Shown here: positions 17,396 through 25,525 of the stretch, piece by piece
Position numbering within the stretch: the first letter of the stretch is position 1
How the letters are laid out: each line of letters begins with the position of its first letter
Assembly (NCBI GenBank): GCA_009712635.1
Contig: WASS01000026.1
Coordinates: forward strand, 1-64,000
From: Hungatella sp.
GTDB lineage: Bacteria > Bacillota > Clostridia > Lachnospirales > Lachnospiraceae
Direction of reading: 5' to 3'
DNA length: 64,000 bases
The notes under the pieces: generated by a model
Database searches by the model: none
The model's input: only the letters and a program-made list of their open reading frames with translations
Told to the model about the DNA's origin: nothing
Position numbers and translations under genes: made by a program

Positions 17396-17468
17396 TGGGC
17401 TATCGCCAAATGGTAAGGCAACGGACTCTGACTCCGTCATTTTCAAGGTTCGAATCCTTGTAGCCCAG
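17396..17468 (+). tRNA. tRNA-Gln (anticodon CTG), copy 2
   Basis: Identical to the copy at 7542 except for one extra T in the variable loop (CATTTT, six bases instead of five). Acceptor, anticodon (CTCTGAC) and T-arm are intact. Promoter and terminator differ in sequence from those of copy 1, so both are independent transcription units. Confidence 0.95.
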
Positions 17469-17476
17469 CTTCTGAG

Positions 17477-17503
17477 CGGGACCTGATATGGTCCCGTTTT
17501 TTT
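17477..17503 (+). terminator. Rho-independent terminator of tRNA-Gln copy 2
   Basis: CGGGACC pairs with GGTCCCG (loop TGATAT) and is followed by seven T. Confidence 0.92.
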
Positions 17504-17605
17504 GTACGATTGATCTGTATCCGGACGAACTGTTAAATCTATGTTAAAAGATAATCCTTTCTGCATTTTTAAGGGAAATGGGGTGCAGCCTGTTACTCTT
17601 TTATC

Positions 17606-17634
17606 TGGACAATAGTTAAAAAATGCTTTATAAT
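17606..17634 (+). promoter_or_regulatory. Sigma-A promoter of the acyl-ACP thioesterase operon
   Basis: TGGACA (17606-17611), a 17-base spacer, TATAAT (17629-17634), 29 bases before the ATG. Confidence 0.82.
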
Positions 17635-17662
17635 GTTATATAATTTTGAGGAGAAAATTTAA

Positions 17663-18388
17663 ATGTATACATTCGGCAGCAGAGTACGATATAGTGAGAC
17701 AGATGAATATGGAAAACTGCCATTAACCGGTATTATGAATTATCTGCAGGATTGTTCCACGTTTCAATCTGAGGATAATGGGCTGGGAGTGGCATATTTT
17801 AACGATCGCCACAAAGCATGGTGGTTATCATCCTGGCAGATTGTTGTGGACCGTTATCCGGCTCTGGGTGAAAAAATCACGATCAGCACCTGGCCCTATG
17901 ATTTTAAGGGATTTTACGGATATCGTAATTTTACAGTATGCGATCAGGAAGGCAATTATCTGGTAAGAGCCAATTCCGTATGGTTTTTGTTTGATACTGA
18001 GAAAGGACGGCCTTCAAAAATTGAGGCAGATGATATCCGCGGTTACGGAACCACATGGGAGAAACCTCTTGATATGGAGTATGCTCCCCGCAGAATTGAA
18101 ATTCCTGATGAGTATGAAGCTTCAGCTCCTATCACCGTGGGCAAGCATCACATCGATACCAACCACCATGTGAATAATTCCAAATATGTGGAGATTGCCA
18201 GGGAAGTGCTTCCAGACGGTATGGAGGTGTCGGAACTGAGAGTGGAATATAAAAAGGCAGCAGTCTTCGGAGATGCAGTCTATCCCAGAGTCAGTAAGAC
18301 AGAGGAAGGATACGTTGTTTCTCTGTGTGATGAGCAGGGGGCAGCTTACGCAGTCATTTGGCTGCGTGGAACAACAGAGAGGATATAA
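17663..18388 (+). CDS. Acyl-ACP thioesterase (FatA/FatB family)
   Basis: 241 aa with two hotdog domains. This family hydrolyses acyl-ACP to release free fatty acids and ends chain elongation in the cytosol. The N-terminal hotdog starts VRYSETDEYGKLP. WWLSSWQIVVDRYP follows the substrate helix. The second hotdog carries HIDTNHHVNNSKYVEIA (about 164-179), which holds the conserved Asn/His of the active site. Length is normal for bacterial members. It has its own strong promoter and is followed after one base by the CvfB-like gene, so the two are cotranscribed. Confidence 0.92.
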   Translation: MYTFGSRVRYSETDEYGKLPLTGIMNYLQDCSTFQSEDNGLGVAYFNDRHKAWWLSSWQIVVDRYPALGEKITISTWPYDFKGFYGYRNFTVCDQEGNYLVRANSVWFLFDTEKGRPSKIEADDIRGYGTTWEKPLDMEYAPRRIEIPDEYEASAPITVGKHHIDTNHHVNNSKYVEIAREVLPDGMEVSELRVEYKKAAVFGDAVYPRVSKTEEGYVVSLCDEQGAAYAVIWLRGTTERI

Positions 18389-18389
18389 G

Positions 18390-19229
18390 ATGATTGAATT
18401 AGGTAAGATGCAGACCCTCACAGTCCAGAGGGTAAAGGAGTTCGGCGTGTATTTAGGAGAAGATGCCGGCAGTGAGGTATCTGTACTGCTTCCAAAGAAA
18501 CAGGTTCCTGAAGGAACGGGGCAGGGAGATGAGATTACGGTCTTTATCTACAAGGATTCAGAAGACCGGCTGATTGCTACGACTGCAGTTCCTAAGCTTT
18601 TAGTTGGTGAGACCGAAGTTCTGAAAGTGAAGGAAGTAGGCAAGATCGGCGCATTTCTGGACATGGGACTGGAGAAGGATCTGCTCCTGCCATATAAAGA
18701 GCAGACATATAAAGTGCGGACCGGTGAGAATGTTCTTGTTACATTGTACATTGATAAAAGTAAGCGGCTGGCTGCTACCATGCGGGTATATGCCCATATG
18801 AGCAATCAGTCTCCTTATAAAAAGGATGATCAGGTTACCGGGATTATCTATGAATTCAGCGATACGCTGGGTGCATTTGTTGCAGTAGATAAGAAATATT
18901 ATGGACTGATTCCCAAAAAGGAGCTTTTTGAGAAATACAGGGAAGGTGATGAGATTACAGCAAGGGTCACAAAGGTAAGAGAAGATGGAAAACTGGATTT
19001 AAGTCCAAGGCAGAAAGCATATATCCAGATGGATGCGGATTCACTAAAGGTTCTTGAGATCATTGAAGATCAGTTTGCGGGAAGTCTGCCATTTACTGAC
19101 AAAGCAGATCCGGAGAGTATCAAACGGGAATTTTCCATGAGTAAGAATGCTTTTAAACGTGCAGTGGGACATCTTCTTAAAGAAGGCAAAGTAAAGATAA
19201 CAGAAAACAAAATTGAAGTAATTAATTAG
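18390..19229 (+). CDS. CvfB-like S1-domain RNA-binding protein
   Basis: 279 aa. Three or four S1-like OB segments occupy about residues 1-210 (FGVYLG, IGAFLDMG and LGAFVAVD are the repeated strand-turn motifs). A C-terminal winged helix follows at about 220-279 (MSKNAFKRAVGHLLKEGKVKI). This is the architecture of CvfB/YitL, cytosolic RNA-binding regulators affecting virulence and translation in Firmicutes. ATG 18390 lies 6 bases after GAGAGGA and one base after the thioesterase stop. The frame open back to 18273 lies inside the upstream gene and is ignored. Confidence 0.88.
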   Translation: MIELGKMQTLTVQRVKEFGVYLGEDAGSEVSVLLPKKQVPEGTGQGDEITVFIYKDSEDRLIATTAVPKLLVGETEVLKVKEVGKIGAFLDMGLEKDLLLPYKEQTYKVRTGENVLVTLYIDKSKRLAATMRVYAHMSNQSPYKKDDQVTGIIYEFSDTLGAFVAVDKKYYGLIPKKELFEKYREGDEITARVTKVREDGKLDLSPRQKAYIQMDADSLKVLEIIEDQFAGSLPFTDKADPESIKREFSMSKNAFKRAVGHLLKEGKVKITENKIEVIN

Positions 19230-19257
19230 CGGGTAAGCGGATAACAGGAGGATTATT

Positions 19258-19842
19258 TTGGACTCGATAGACTATTATAATAAGTATGCGGCAAAGGAAT
19301 TTGAAGAAACAGTAAATCAGGATATGTCAGAAATCATGAGAGAATTTTTAAATTATCTGGAGGAAGGCGATACGATTCTGGATTTGGGCTGCGGCTCAGG
19401 AAGAGACAGCCTTACTCTGTATGAACTGGGATATGATGTGACACCGCTTGATGCATCTTCTGAGATGTGTAAGCTGGCGGAAATTCACACGGGCCTTGAT
19501 GTACTACAGATGACATTTGAGCAGATAGATTTTGACGACGTATTCGACGGAATCTGGGCGTGTGCATCGCTGCTTCATACTCCGAAAAAGGAACTGTCAG
19601 GCATTCTTACAAAGATAGCAAGGGCCTTAAATGAGAAGGGTATTCTATATATGTCTTTTAAACTGGGAGATTTTGAGGGGTTCCGTGGTGAACGGTATTT
19701 CAGTGACTTTACCGCAGACTCTATTTCCCAGCTCTTAAGAGAAAACGGCAGATTTGAAATTTTGAAGCTGTGGGAAACCGAAGATATTCGTTCCGGTCAT
19801 TCTGACGTAAAGTGGCTGAACGTTCTTGCGAAAAAGAAATAA
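19258..19842 (+). CDS. Class I SAM-dependent methyltransferase
   Basis: 194 aa, Rossmann-fold methyltransferase. Motif I is ILDLGCGSGRDSL (residues 40-52), the acidic residue after strand 2 is in TPLDASSEM, and IWACASLLHTP is the motif IV region. The substrate is not identifiable. Related proteins include tellurite-resistance-like and ubiquinone-like methyltransferases. The start is TTG 19258, 6 bases after CAGGAGG. No in-frame ATG has a better site. It is probably the third gene of the thioesterase operon and is followed by a long perfect hairpin. Confidence 0.85.
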   Translation: MDSIDYYNKYAAKEFEETVNQDMSEIMREFLNYLEEGDTILDLGCGSGRDSLTLYELGYDVTPLDASSEMCKLAEIHTGLDVLQMTFEQIDFDDVFDGIWACASLLHTPKKELSGILTKIARALNEKGILYMSFKLGDFEGFRGERYFSDFTADSISQLLRENGRFEILKLWETEDIRSGHSDVKWLNVLAKKK

Positions 19843-19853
19843 ATATATTTAAA

Positions 19854-19898
19854 ATATTACAAGGCGATGTCGAAAATAACGACATCGCCTTGTAATAT
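19854..19898. other. Perfect 19-bp hairpin, no T-tract
   Basis: ATATTACAAGGCGATGTCG is followed by the loop AAAATAA and its exact reverse complement. The stem is not followed by a run of T on either side. It may terminate the methyltransferase transcript, mark an mRNA end, or be a small repeat element. The rest of 19843-20163 is AT-rich and must hold the ATPase promoter, which I could not place with confidence. Confidence 0.75.
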
Positions 19899-20163
19899 AT
19901 AACCAAATAAGAGGCAAAATAGTCACAGGGTATCGAATATAGACAGAAATGTACGAGCCTGTCTCTTGATATTTTGACGTTTCAGTCAGTTTTTTCAATG
20001 GTTATACAAATTAGCCAAAAGCCCCAAATGGATTTTGGTAAATAAGAATATGGTAAAAAAAAAACAATTCATGTATGATTGTTTCAGAAACATGGAGCTG
20101 CAGCTGTGGGGGCTTGTGGTTCAGAACAGAGAATATATATTTTATTTTTAGGAGGATTAGTAA

Positions 20164-21276
20164 ATGGCTAGTTTATCACTGAAAAACATCGTTAAAAGAT
20201 ATCCCAATGGATTTGAGGCAGTTAAGGATTTCAATCTGGAGATTGCAGACAAAGAATTTGTTATTTTTGTAGGACCATCTGGATGCGGTAAGTCTACAAC
20301 TCTTCGTATGATTGCTGGTTTGGAAGACATTTCCTCCGGTGAACTTTACATCGATGGAAAGTTAATGAACGATGTAGAGCCTAAGGATAGAGATATCGCG
20401 ATGGTATTCCAGAACTACGCTTTGTATCCACATATGACTGTATATGATAACATGGCGTTTGGTCTGAAACTGAGAAAGACTCCAAAGGATGAGATTGATA
20501 AGCTGGTTCATGAAGCTGCAAGAATCCTTGATCTGGAACATTTATTAGATCGTAAGCCAAAGGCATTATCTGGTGGACAGAGACAGCGTGTTGCTATGGG
20601 ACGTGCCATTGTTCGTAATCCAAAAGTGTTCTTAATGGATGAGCCGTTATCCAACCTTGATGCAAAGCTGAGAGGCCAGATGCGTATCGAAATCTCTAAA
20701 TTACATCAGAGACTTGAAGCTACTATGGTTTATGTAACACATGATCAGACAGAGGCTATGACACTTGGTACCAGAATCGTAGTTATGAAAGATGGTGTTA
20801 TTCAGCAGGTTGATTCTCCTCAGAACTTATATGATAAGCCAGGCAACAAATTCGTAGCAGGATTCATCGGAGCTCCTCAGATGAACTTAATTGAAGCTAC
20901 TGTTGCTAAGAGCGGAAGCGATGTAACTTTAACATTTGGTGGAAACACAATCGCTCTTCCAGCTGAGAAAGCAAAGAAACTGGAAGATGGCGGATATATT
21001 GGAAAGACTGTAGTTTTAGGTATTCGTCCAGAAGATCTTCATGATGAGGAAGCATTCCTTGAGTCTTCTCCTGCAAGCGTAATTGATGCAACCATCAGAG
21101 TTTATGAATTACTTGGAGCAGAAGTATACTTATACTTCGATGTAGAAGAAGTAAACTTTACTGCAAGAGTAAATCCTCGTACAACTGCAAGACCTGGCGA
21201 TACAATCAAGCTTGCTCTTGATTTAACAAAAGTTCATGTGTTTGATAAGGATACAGAATTAGTTGTATTAAACTAA
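20164..21276 (+). CDS. ugpC: Carbohydrate ABC transporter ATP-binding protein (UgpC/MsmX/MalK family)
   Basis: 370 aa ATPase that powers CUT1 sugar importers. Walker A GPSGCGKST is at 37-45, Q-loop Gln83, signature LSGGQ at 135-139, Walker B VFLMDE at 155-160 and H-loop in VTHDQTEAM. A C-terminal OB/TOBE regulatory domain begins near residue 235. There are no permease or binding-protein genes beside it, so it is probably a shared ATPase, as MsmX is in Bacillus subtilis, and a partner for the incomplete importer at 12312-15511. Codon choice is strongly optimised (for example CGT for Arg and GCT for Ala), unlike most neighbours, which suggests high expression. A strong terminator follows. Confidence 0.95.
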   Translation: MASLSLKNIVKRYPNGFEAVKDFNLEIADKEFVIFVGPSGCGKSTTLRMIAGLEDISSGELYIDGKLMNDVEPKDRDIAMVFQNYALYPHMTVYDNMAFGLKLRKTPKDEIDKLVHEAARILDLEHLLDRKPKALSGGQRQRVAMGRAIVRNPKVFLMDEPLSNLDAKLRGQMRIEISKLHQRLEATMVYVTHDQTEAMTLGTRIVVMKDGVIQQVDSPQNLYDKPGNKFVAGFIGAPQMNLIEATVAKSGSDVTLTFGGNTIALPAEKAKKLEDGGYIGKTVVLGIRPEDLHDEEAFLESSPASVIDATIRVYELLGAEVYLYFDVEEVNFTARVNPRTTARPGDTIKLALDLTKVHVFDKDTELVVLN

Positions 21277-21291
21277 TTAATGAAATTTTAT

Positions 21292-21326
21292 GCAAGCGAG
21301 TATGATACTCGCTTGCTTTTTTTTTC
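21292..21326 (+). terminator. Rho-independent terminator of the ATPase gene
   Basis: GCAAGCGAGTA pairs exactly with TACTCGCTTGC (11 bp, loop TGA), followed by about ten T. Confidence 0.95.
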
Positions 21327-21377
21327 TTTTTGCATTAATATAGAATAAGGTAAATTTACGAAAAAGGAGATTATGCC

Positions 21378-22466
21378 ATGATTTCGAATCAAATACTTCA
21401 AACAACCATTGAAGGATTAAAAGGAATAACAAGAATAGATCTGTGTATTTGCGATACAGAAGGAAAGGTTTTGGCTACCACATTTCCTGATGCGGAAGAT
21501 TACGAAAGTTCGATCCTGGCGTTCGTGGATTCTCCAGCCGACAGTCAGGTAATCCAGGGATATCAGTTTTTTAAAGTCTTCGACGAGCATCAGTTAGAAT
21601 ACATCCTCCTTGCAAAAGGCGGAAGTGATGATGTATATATGGTAGGAAAATTAGCATCTTTCCAGATCCAGAGTCTTTTAGTTGCTTATAAAGAGAGATT
21701 TGATAAGGATAACTTTATTAAGAATCTTCTATTAGATAACCTGCTTCTGGTGGATATCTATAACCGTGCAAAGAAACTTCACATTGAAACCAATATCAGG
21801 CGTGTTGTATTTATAATTGAAACACAGCACGAAAAAGATGTGAATGCGCTGGAGACCGTACGCAATTTATTTGCGGCAAAGACAAAAGATTTTGTAACTG
21901 CCGTAGACGAGAAGAATATCATTCTTGTTAAAGAAGTAAAAGAAGGCGAGAACTACGATGATCTGGAGAAGACCGCCAATACGGTTCTGGACATGCTGAA
22001 CACAGAGGCTATGACGCAGGTTCATGTAGCATTCGGTACCATTGTAAATGAGATCAAGGAAGTATCCAGATCCTATAAAGAAGCCAAGATGGCGATGGAT
22101 GTAGGTAAGATCTTCTATAGCAATAAGAATGTGGTAGCTTACAGCAAGCTTGGAATCGGACGTCTGATTTATCAGCTTCCGCTGCCTTTATGCCGTATGT
22201 TTATCAAAGAGATCTTTGACGGCAAATCACCAGATGATTTCGACGAAGAGACCCTGACCACCATCAACAAATTTTTCGAGAACAGCCTGAACGTTTCCGA
22301 GACTTCCAGACAGCTTTATATTCATAGAAATACGTTAGTGTATCGTTTGGATAAGCTGCAGAAGAGCACTGGACTGGATCTTCGGGTGTTTGAGGATGCA
22401 ATTACGTTTAAGATAGCACTGATGGTAGTGAAGTATATGAAGTATATGGAGAACCAGGACTATTAA
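21378..22466 (+). CDS. PucR/CdaR-type transcriptional regulator
   Basis: 362 aa. An N-terminal sensor-like segment (about 1-130), a central CdaR GGDEF-like region (about 135-270) and a C-terminal PucR-type helix-turn-helix at about 295-355 (NVSETSRQLYIHRNTLVYRLDKLQ). This family includes activators of sugar-diacid, purine and proline use. The ligand here is unknown. The gene lies just after the shared sugar ATPase, so a role in carbohydrate uptake is possible but is only an inference. ATG 21378 follows AAAGGAG by about 8 bases. Confidence 0.87.
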   Translation: MISNQILQTTIEGLKGITRIDLCICDTEGKVLATTFPDAEDYESSILAFVDSPADSQVIQGYQFFKVFDEHQLEYILLAKGGSDDVYMVGKLASFQIQSLLVAYKERFDKDNFIKNLLLDNLLLVDIYNRAKKLHIETNIRRVVFIIETQHEKDVNALETVRNLFAAKTKDFVTAVDEKNIILVKEVKEGENYDDLEKTANTVLDMLNTEAMTQVHVAFGTIVNEIKEVSRSYKEAKMAMDVGKIFYSNKNVVAYSKLGIGRLIYQLPLPLCRMFIKEIFDGKSPDDFDEETLTTINKFFENSLNVSETSRQLYIHRNTLVYRLDKLQKSTGLDLRVFEDAITFKIALMVVKYMKYMENQDY

Positions 22467-22485
22467 CGCCAGCAATGAGCAGTGT

Positions 22486-22550
22486 GAAAAGAGGCAGTAA
22501 TACAGATGCGTTGTGCTTGCACAAAAGCATCTGTATTACTGACTCTTTTC
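22486..22550. other. Long intergenic hairpin (24-bp stem)
   Basis: The left arm 22486-22509 and right arm 22527-22550 pair over 24 bases with one mismatch. The loop itself contains TTGTGC-TT-GCACAA. No T-tract follows. The downstream stretch to about 22640 (GGGCGAAGCCC, then a purine-rich GAAGCGAAGCG segment) is GC-rich, unlike other spacers here, and codes for nothing recognisable. A repeat element or structured RNA between pucR and ftsE is possible. Confidence 0.7.
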
Positions 22551-22703
22551 ATAGGGCGAAGCCCGTAAACCGAGATGAAGCGAAGCGTAATCGAGGTTAC
22601 ACTGCGGAGTCGCGTTCTTCACACCCGCGTTTTAACGAATCTACTGTTTCACCATATATCAAAGAAGAAAATCACGCTATGCAAAATTACTCAGAGGACT
22701 AAA

Positions 22704-23390
22704 ATGATTGAATTATGGAACGTAAGTAAAACATACGAGGCGGGAAACAAGGCACTGCGTAACATCAATATGACGGTAGCAGACGGTGAATTTGTTTTCA
22801 TCATCGGCAGAAGCGGCTCCGGAAAATCCACTCTGCTGAAAATGCTGTTAAAAGAAGTGGAACCCACCTCTGGTAAGATTATAGTAAATGATATGAATTT
22901 AGGCAAGATGCCAAGGCGGTTCATCCCCAGGTACCGTCGGAAGCTTGGCATGGTTTTTCAGGATTTCCGCCTGTTAAAAGACCGTAATGTGTATGAAAAC
23001 GTTGCATTTGCGCAGCGTGTCATAGGGGCATCCACAAGAAGTATAAAAGAATCAGTACCAGCCATGTTAAAGATGGTAGGCCTGTCTTCCAAATATAAAT
23101 TTTTCCCGCAGCAGCTTTCCGGCGGAGAGCAGCAGCGAGTGGCGATTGCAAGAGCGCTCATTAACAAACCTGAAATTCTTCTTGCCGACGAACCAACCGG
23201 CAACTTAGACGGCCACAACTCCATGGAGATCATGAAGCTTTTAGAGGAGATCAACAAGCTGGGTACAACAGTAATTGTCGTTACCCACAGCCAGGAGATT
23301 GTAGATCGTATGAAGAAGCGGGTAATTATGATGGATCGCGGAACCATCGTAAGCGATGAGAAAAAAGGCGGTTATACGTATGAGAATTAG
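22704..23390 (+). CDS. ftsE: Cell division ATP-binding protein FtsE
   Basis: 228 aa ABC ATPase of the FtsEX complex, which couples divisome state to peptidoglycan hydrolase activation at the septum. Walker A GRSGSGKST is at 35-43. LSGGEQQRVAIARAL is the signature region and LLADEPTGNLD the Walker B. ATG 22704 lies 5 bases after AGAGGA and starts MIELWNVSKTY, as in other FtsE proteins. The open frame back to 22575 runs through the non-coding element and is not used. It overlaps ftsX by 11 bases. Confidence 0.96.
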   Translation: MIELWNVSKTYEAGNKALRNINMTVADGEFVFIIGRSGSGKSTLLKMLLKEVEPTSGKIIVNDMNLGKMPRRFIPRYRRKLGMVFQDFRLLKDRNVYENVAFAQRVIGASTRSIKESVPAMLKMVGLSSKYKFFPQQLSGGEQQRVAIARALINKPEILLADEPTGNLDGHNSMEIMKLLEEINKLGTTVIVVTHSQEIVDRMKKRVIMMDRGTIVSDEKKGGYTYEN

Positions 23391-24288
23391 TACATTTTGG
23401 TATTGTCTGAAACAAGGTGTAATAAACATCTGCAGAAACATATTATTTTCCCTGGCCTCCATTGCAACAGTATCCGCATGCATTTTCCTTTTTTGTCTGT
23501 TCTTCTCTATCATGGTAAATGTACAGTATGTAGTAAAAAATACGGAGAGCACGGTAGGAATTACTGTATTTTTTAACGAAGGTCTTGATAAGAACAAGAT
23601 CACTGAGATTGGCAATGAGATTAAACAACGAAAAGAAGTAAAGGAAGTAAAATTCACCTCTGCTGAGGACGCATGGTCAGAGGCAAAGAAAGAGTACTTC
23701 GGTGATATGCAGGATCTTGCAGAAGGATTTGAAGAGGACAACCCCCTCGCCAATTCTTCTTCCTATTCAATATTTCTAAATGATTTAACCCAGCAGGATG
23801 AGCTTGTATCCTGGTTAAATGGAATAGAGGGAGTAAGAAAAGTTAATTATTCCAAGACAGCGGCAGAAGGTATGAACAGCTTAAACAAAGTGATTGGAAT
23901 CCTTTCCATGCTGATCATAGGAATCCTTCTTGCTGTGGCCATTTTCTTAATCAGCAATACAATTTCAGTAGCAGCTGCATTTAGGAAAAACGAGAATCAG
24001 ATCATGAAGCTGATCGGTGCAACCAACTATATGATCAGAGCACCTTTTGTAGTAGAAGGAGTCATCATCGGACTGGTAGGTGCCTCTCTTCCACTGATCG
24101 CCATTTATTTTCTTTACCGTTCAGCAGTTGGATATGTAGTGACTAAATTCAGCATTCTTTCCGGATTGTTTCAGTTTCTTCCCGTTGATGCCATATTTCC
24201 TTACATGGCGGCAACTGCTATGTCACTGGGGCTTGGAATTGGATTTTTCGTCAGTTTCTTTACAATCCGAAAACATTTAAAAGTATAA
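23380..24288 (+). CDS. ftsX: Cell division membrane protein FtsX
   Basis: 302 aa with the FtsX layout: a cytoplasmic start, TM1 at about 22-45, a large extracellular loop (about 46-165) that contacts the hydrolase or its activator, then three TM segments (about 170-195, 220-245, 270-295). ATG 23380 is chosen because it overlaps the ftsE end by 11 bases with an AAGGCGG site before it. ATG 23356 is inside ftsE. The next gene encodes an EnvC-like M23 protein, the expected partner of the FtsX loop. Confidence 0.95.
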   Translation: MRISTFWYCLKQGVINICRNILFSLASIATVSACIFLFCLFFSIMVNVQYVVKNTESTVGITVFFNEGLDKNKITEIGNEIKQRKEVKEVKFTSAEDAWSEAKKEYFGDMQDLAEGFEEDNPLANSSSYSIFLNDLTQQDELVSWLNGIEGVRKVNYSKTAAEGMNSLNKVIGILSMLIIGILLAVAIFLISNTISVAAAFRKNENQIMKLIGATNYMIRAPFVVEGVIIGLVGASLPLIAIYFLYRSAVGYVVTKFSILSGLFQFLPVDAIFPYMAATAMSLGLGIGFFVSFFTIRKHLKV

Positions 24289-24300
24289 GGGGAGTCGTCC

Positions 24301-25503
24301 GTGAATCATGGAAAAAGACTGTTTGCAGTGGGAATCGGTCTTTTGATGACCGTATCATGTATATTTCCCTCCTATGGTACAAAGAATGATGTAAATGATG
24401 CAAAGAAAAAGGCCAGTTCCATGGAAGATCAAAAAAAGGAAGTGGAATCAGCTTTAAAAGAGCTGGAAGGTCTGAAAGCAGATGCTGCATCTTATGTGAA
24501 AGGTCTGGATGACAAACTGGCTGTCTATGATAAGCAGCTAACGGCACTCACCGCCCAGATCTCAGCGAAAGAAGAGCAGATAAAAACTGCCAAAGCAGAT
24601 CTTGAGACCGCGAAAAAAGCGCAGGAACATCAATACCGGAATATGAAACTCAGAATTCAATATATGTATGAAAAGGGTGAGACGAATTATCTGGACTTGC
24701 TGTTTAAGTCCGCCGATCTCACCCAGCTTTATAACCGGGCGGAATATATCAGAAGCATTGCTGCATATGATAGAAGAATGCTGGAGGATTATAAAAGAAC
24801 CAAAGAAGAGGTCAGTCAGAGAGAAGCTCTGCTAAAGGCAGAATATGAAAATCTGCTTGGATTCCAGACTGCTGCCAGAGACAAAAAGCAGGAGGCAGAG
24901 GAACTTTTACAGGCAAAAAACCAGGAACTTGCATCGTATCAGACCAGGATAGCAAAGAACCAGGAAAATTTATCTGAACTGGAACAGGATATAGCAGCTC
25001 AGGAGCAGCGTATCAAAGAAATGGAAGCACAGATACGAAAACAAGAGGAAGAAGCACGGAAAGCTGCCCAGAAGGCTGGTAAAACGTATAATACGGTGGC
25101 AATCGGGAATATTAGCTTTATATGGCCCAGCCCGTCATCTTCAAGAATCACTTCTTCTTTCGGCGACAGAGAATCTCCAACCGAAGGAGCCTCTTCTAAT
25201 CATCAGGGCATAGACATCGGAGCATCAACCGGTGCCGGTATTGTAGCAGCTGCTTCCGGGACTGTAACGATCTCTACATACAGTTATTCTGCCGGCAATT
25301 ATATCATGATTCATCATGGCGGGGGAGTCTATACTGTTTATATGCACTGTTCCGAACTCCTGGTTTCAGCGGGGCAGGAAGTGTCGCAGGGACAGTTAAT
25401 TGCAAAAGTGGGTTCTACCGGGTATTCCACAGGACCGCATCTCCACTTTGGGATCAGAGTGAATGGAAGTTATGTAAATCCAGTGAAGTATGTAAGCCCA
25501 TAA
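24301..25503 (+). CDS. EnvC-like murein hydrolase activator / M23 peptidase
   Basis: 400 aa. A signal peptide (about 1-28, ends near SYG) is followed by a long coiled coil (about 35-260, rich in Glu, Lys and Gln) and a LytM/M23 domain (about 275-398). The metal-site motifs HQGIDIG and HLHFGI are present, so unlike E. coli EnvC it may be a real endopeptidase. By position after ftsEX it is probably the wall hydrolase controlled by that complex, equivalent to CwlO or PcsB. The GTG start at 24301 follows AAGGGGAG. Confidence 0.92.
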   Translation: MNHGKRLFAVGIGLLMTVSCIFPSYGTKNDVNDAKKKASSMEDQKKEVESALKELEGLKADAASYVKGLDDKLAVYDKQLTALTAQISAKEEQIKTAKADLETAKKAQEHQYRNMKLRIQYMYEKGETNYLDLLFKSADLTQLYNRAEYIRSIAAYDRRMLEDYKRTKEEVSQREALLKAEYENLLGFQTAARDKKQEAEELLQAKNQELASYQTRIAKNQENLSELEQDIAAQEQRIKEMEAQIRKQEEEARKAAQKAGKTYNTVAIGNISFIWPSPSSSRITSSFGDRESPTEGASSNHQGIDIGASTGAGIVAAASGTVTISTYSYSAGNYIMIHHGGGVYTVYMHCSELLVSAGQEVSQGQLIAKVGSTGYSTGPHLHFGIRVNGSYVNPVKYVSP

Positions 25504-25525
25504 TGAGCTAGATAGGAGAATGACA

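Noticed and set aside
22475-22702. Small open frame in the pucR-ftsE spacer
   Set aside because: It runs through the hairpin element, has no ribosome site, and its product is unlike any family.
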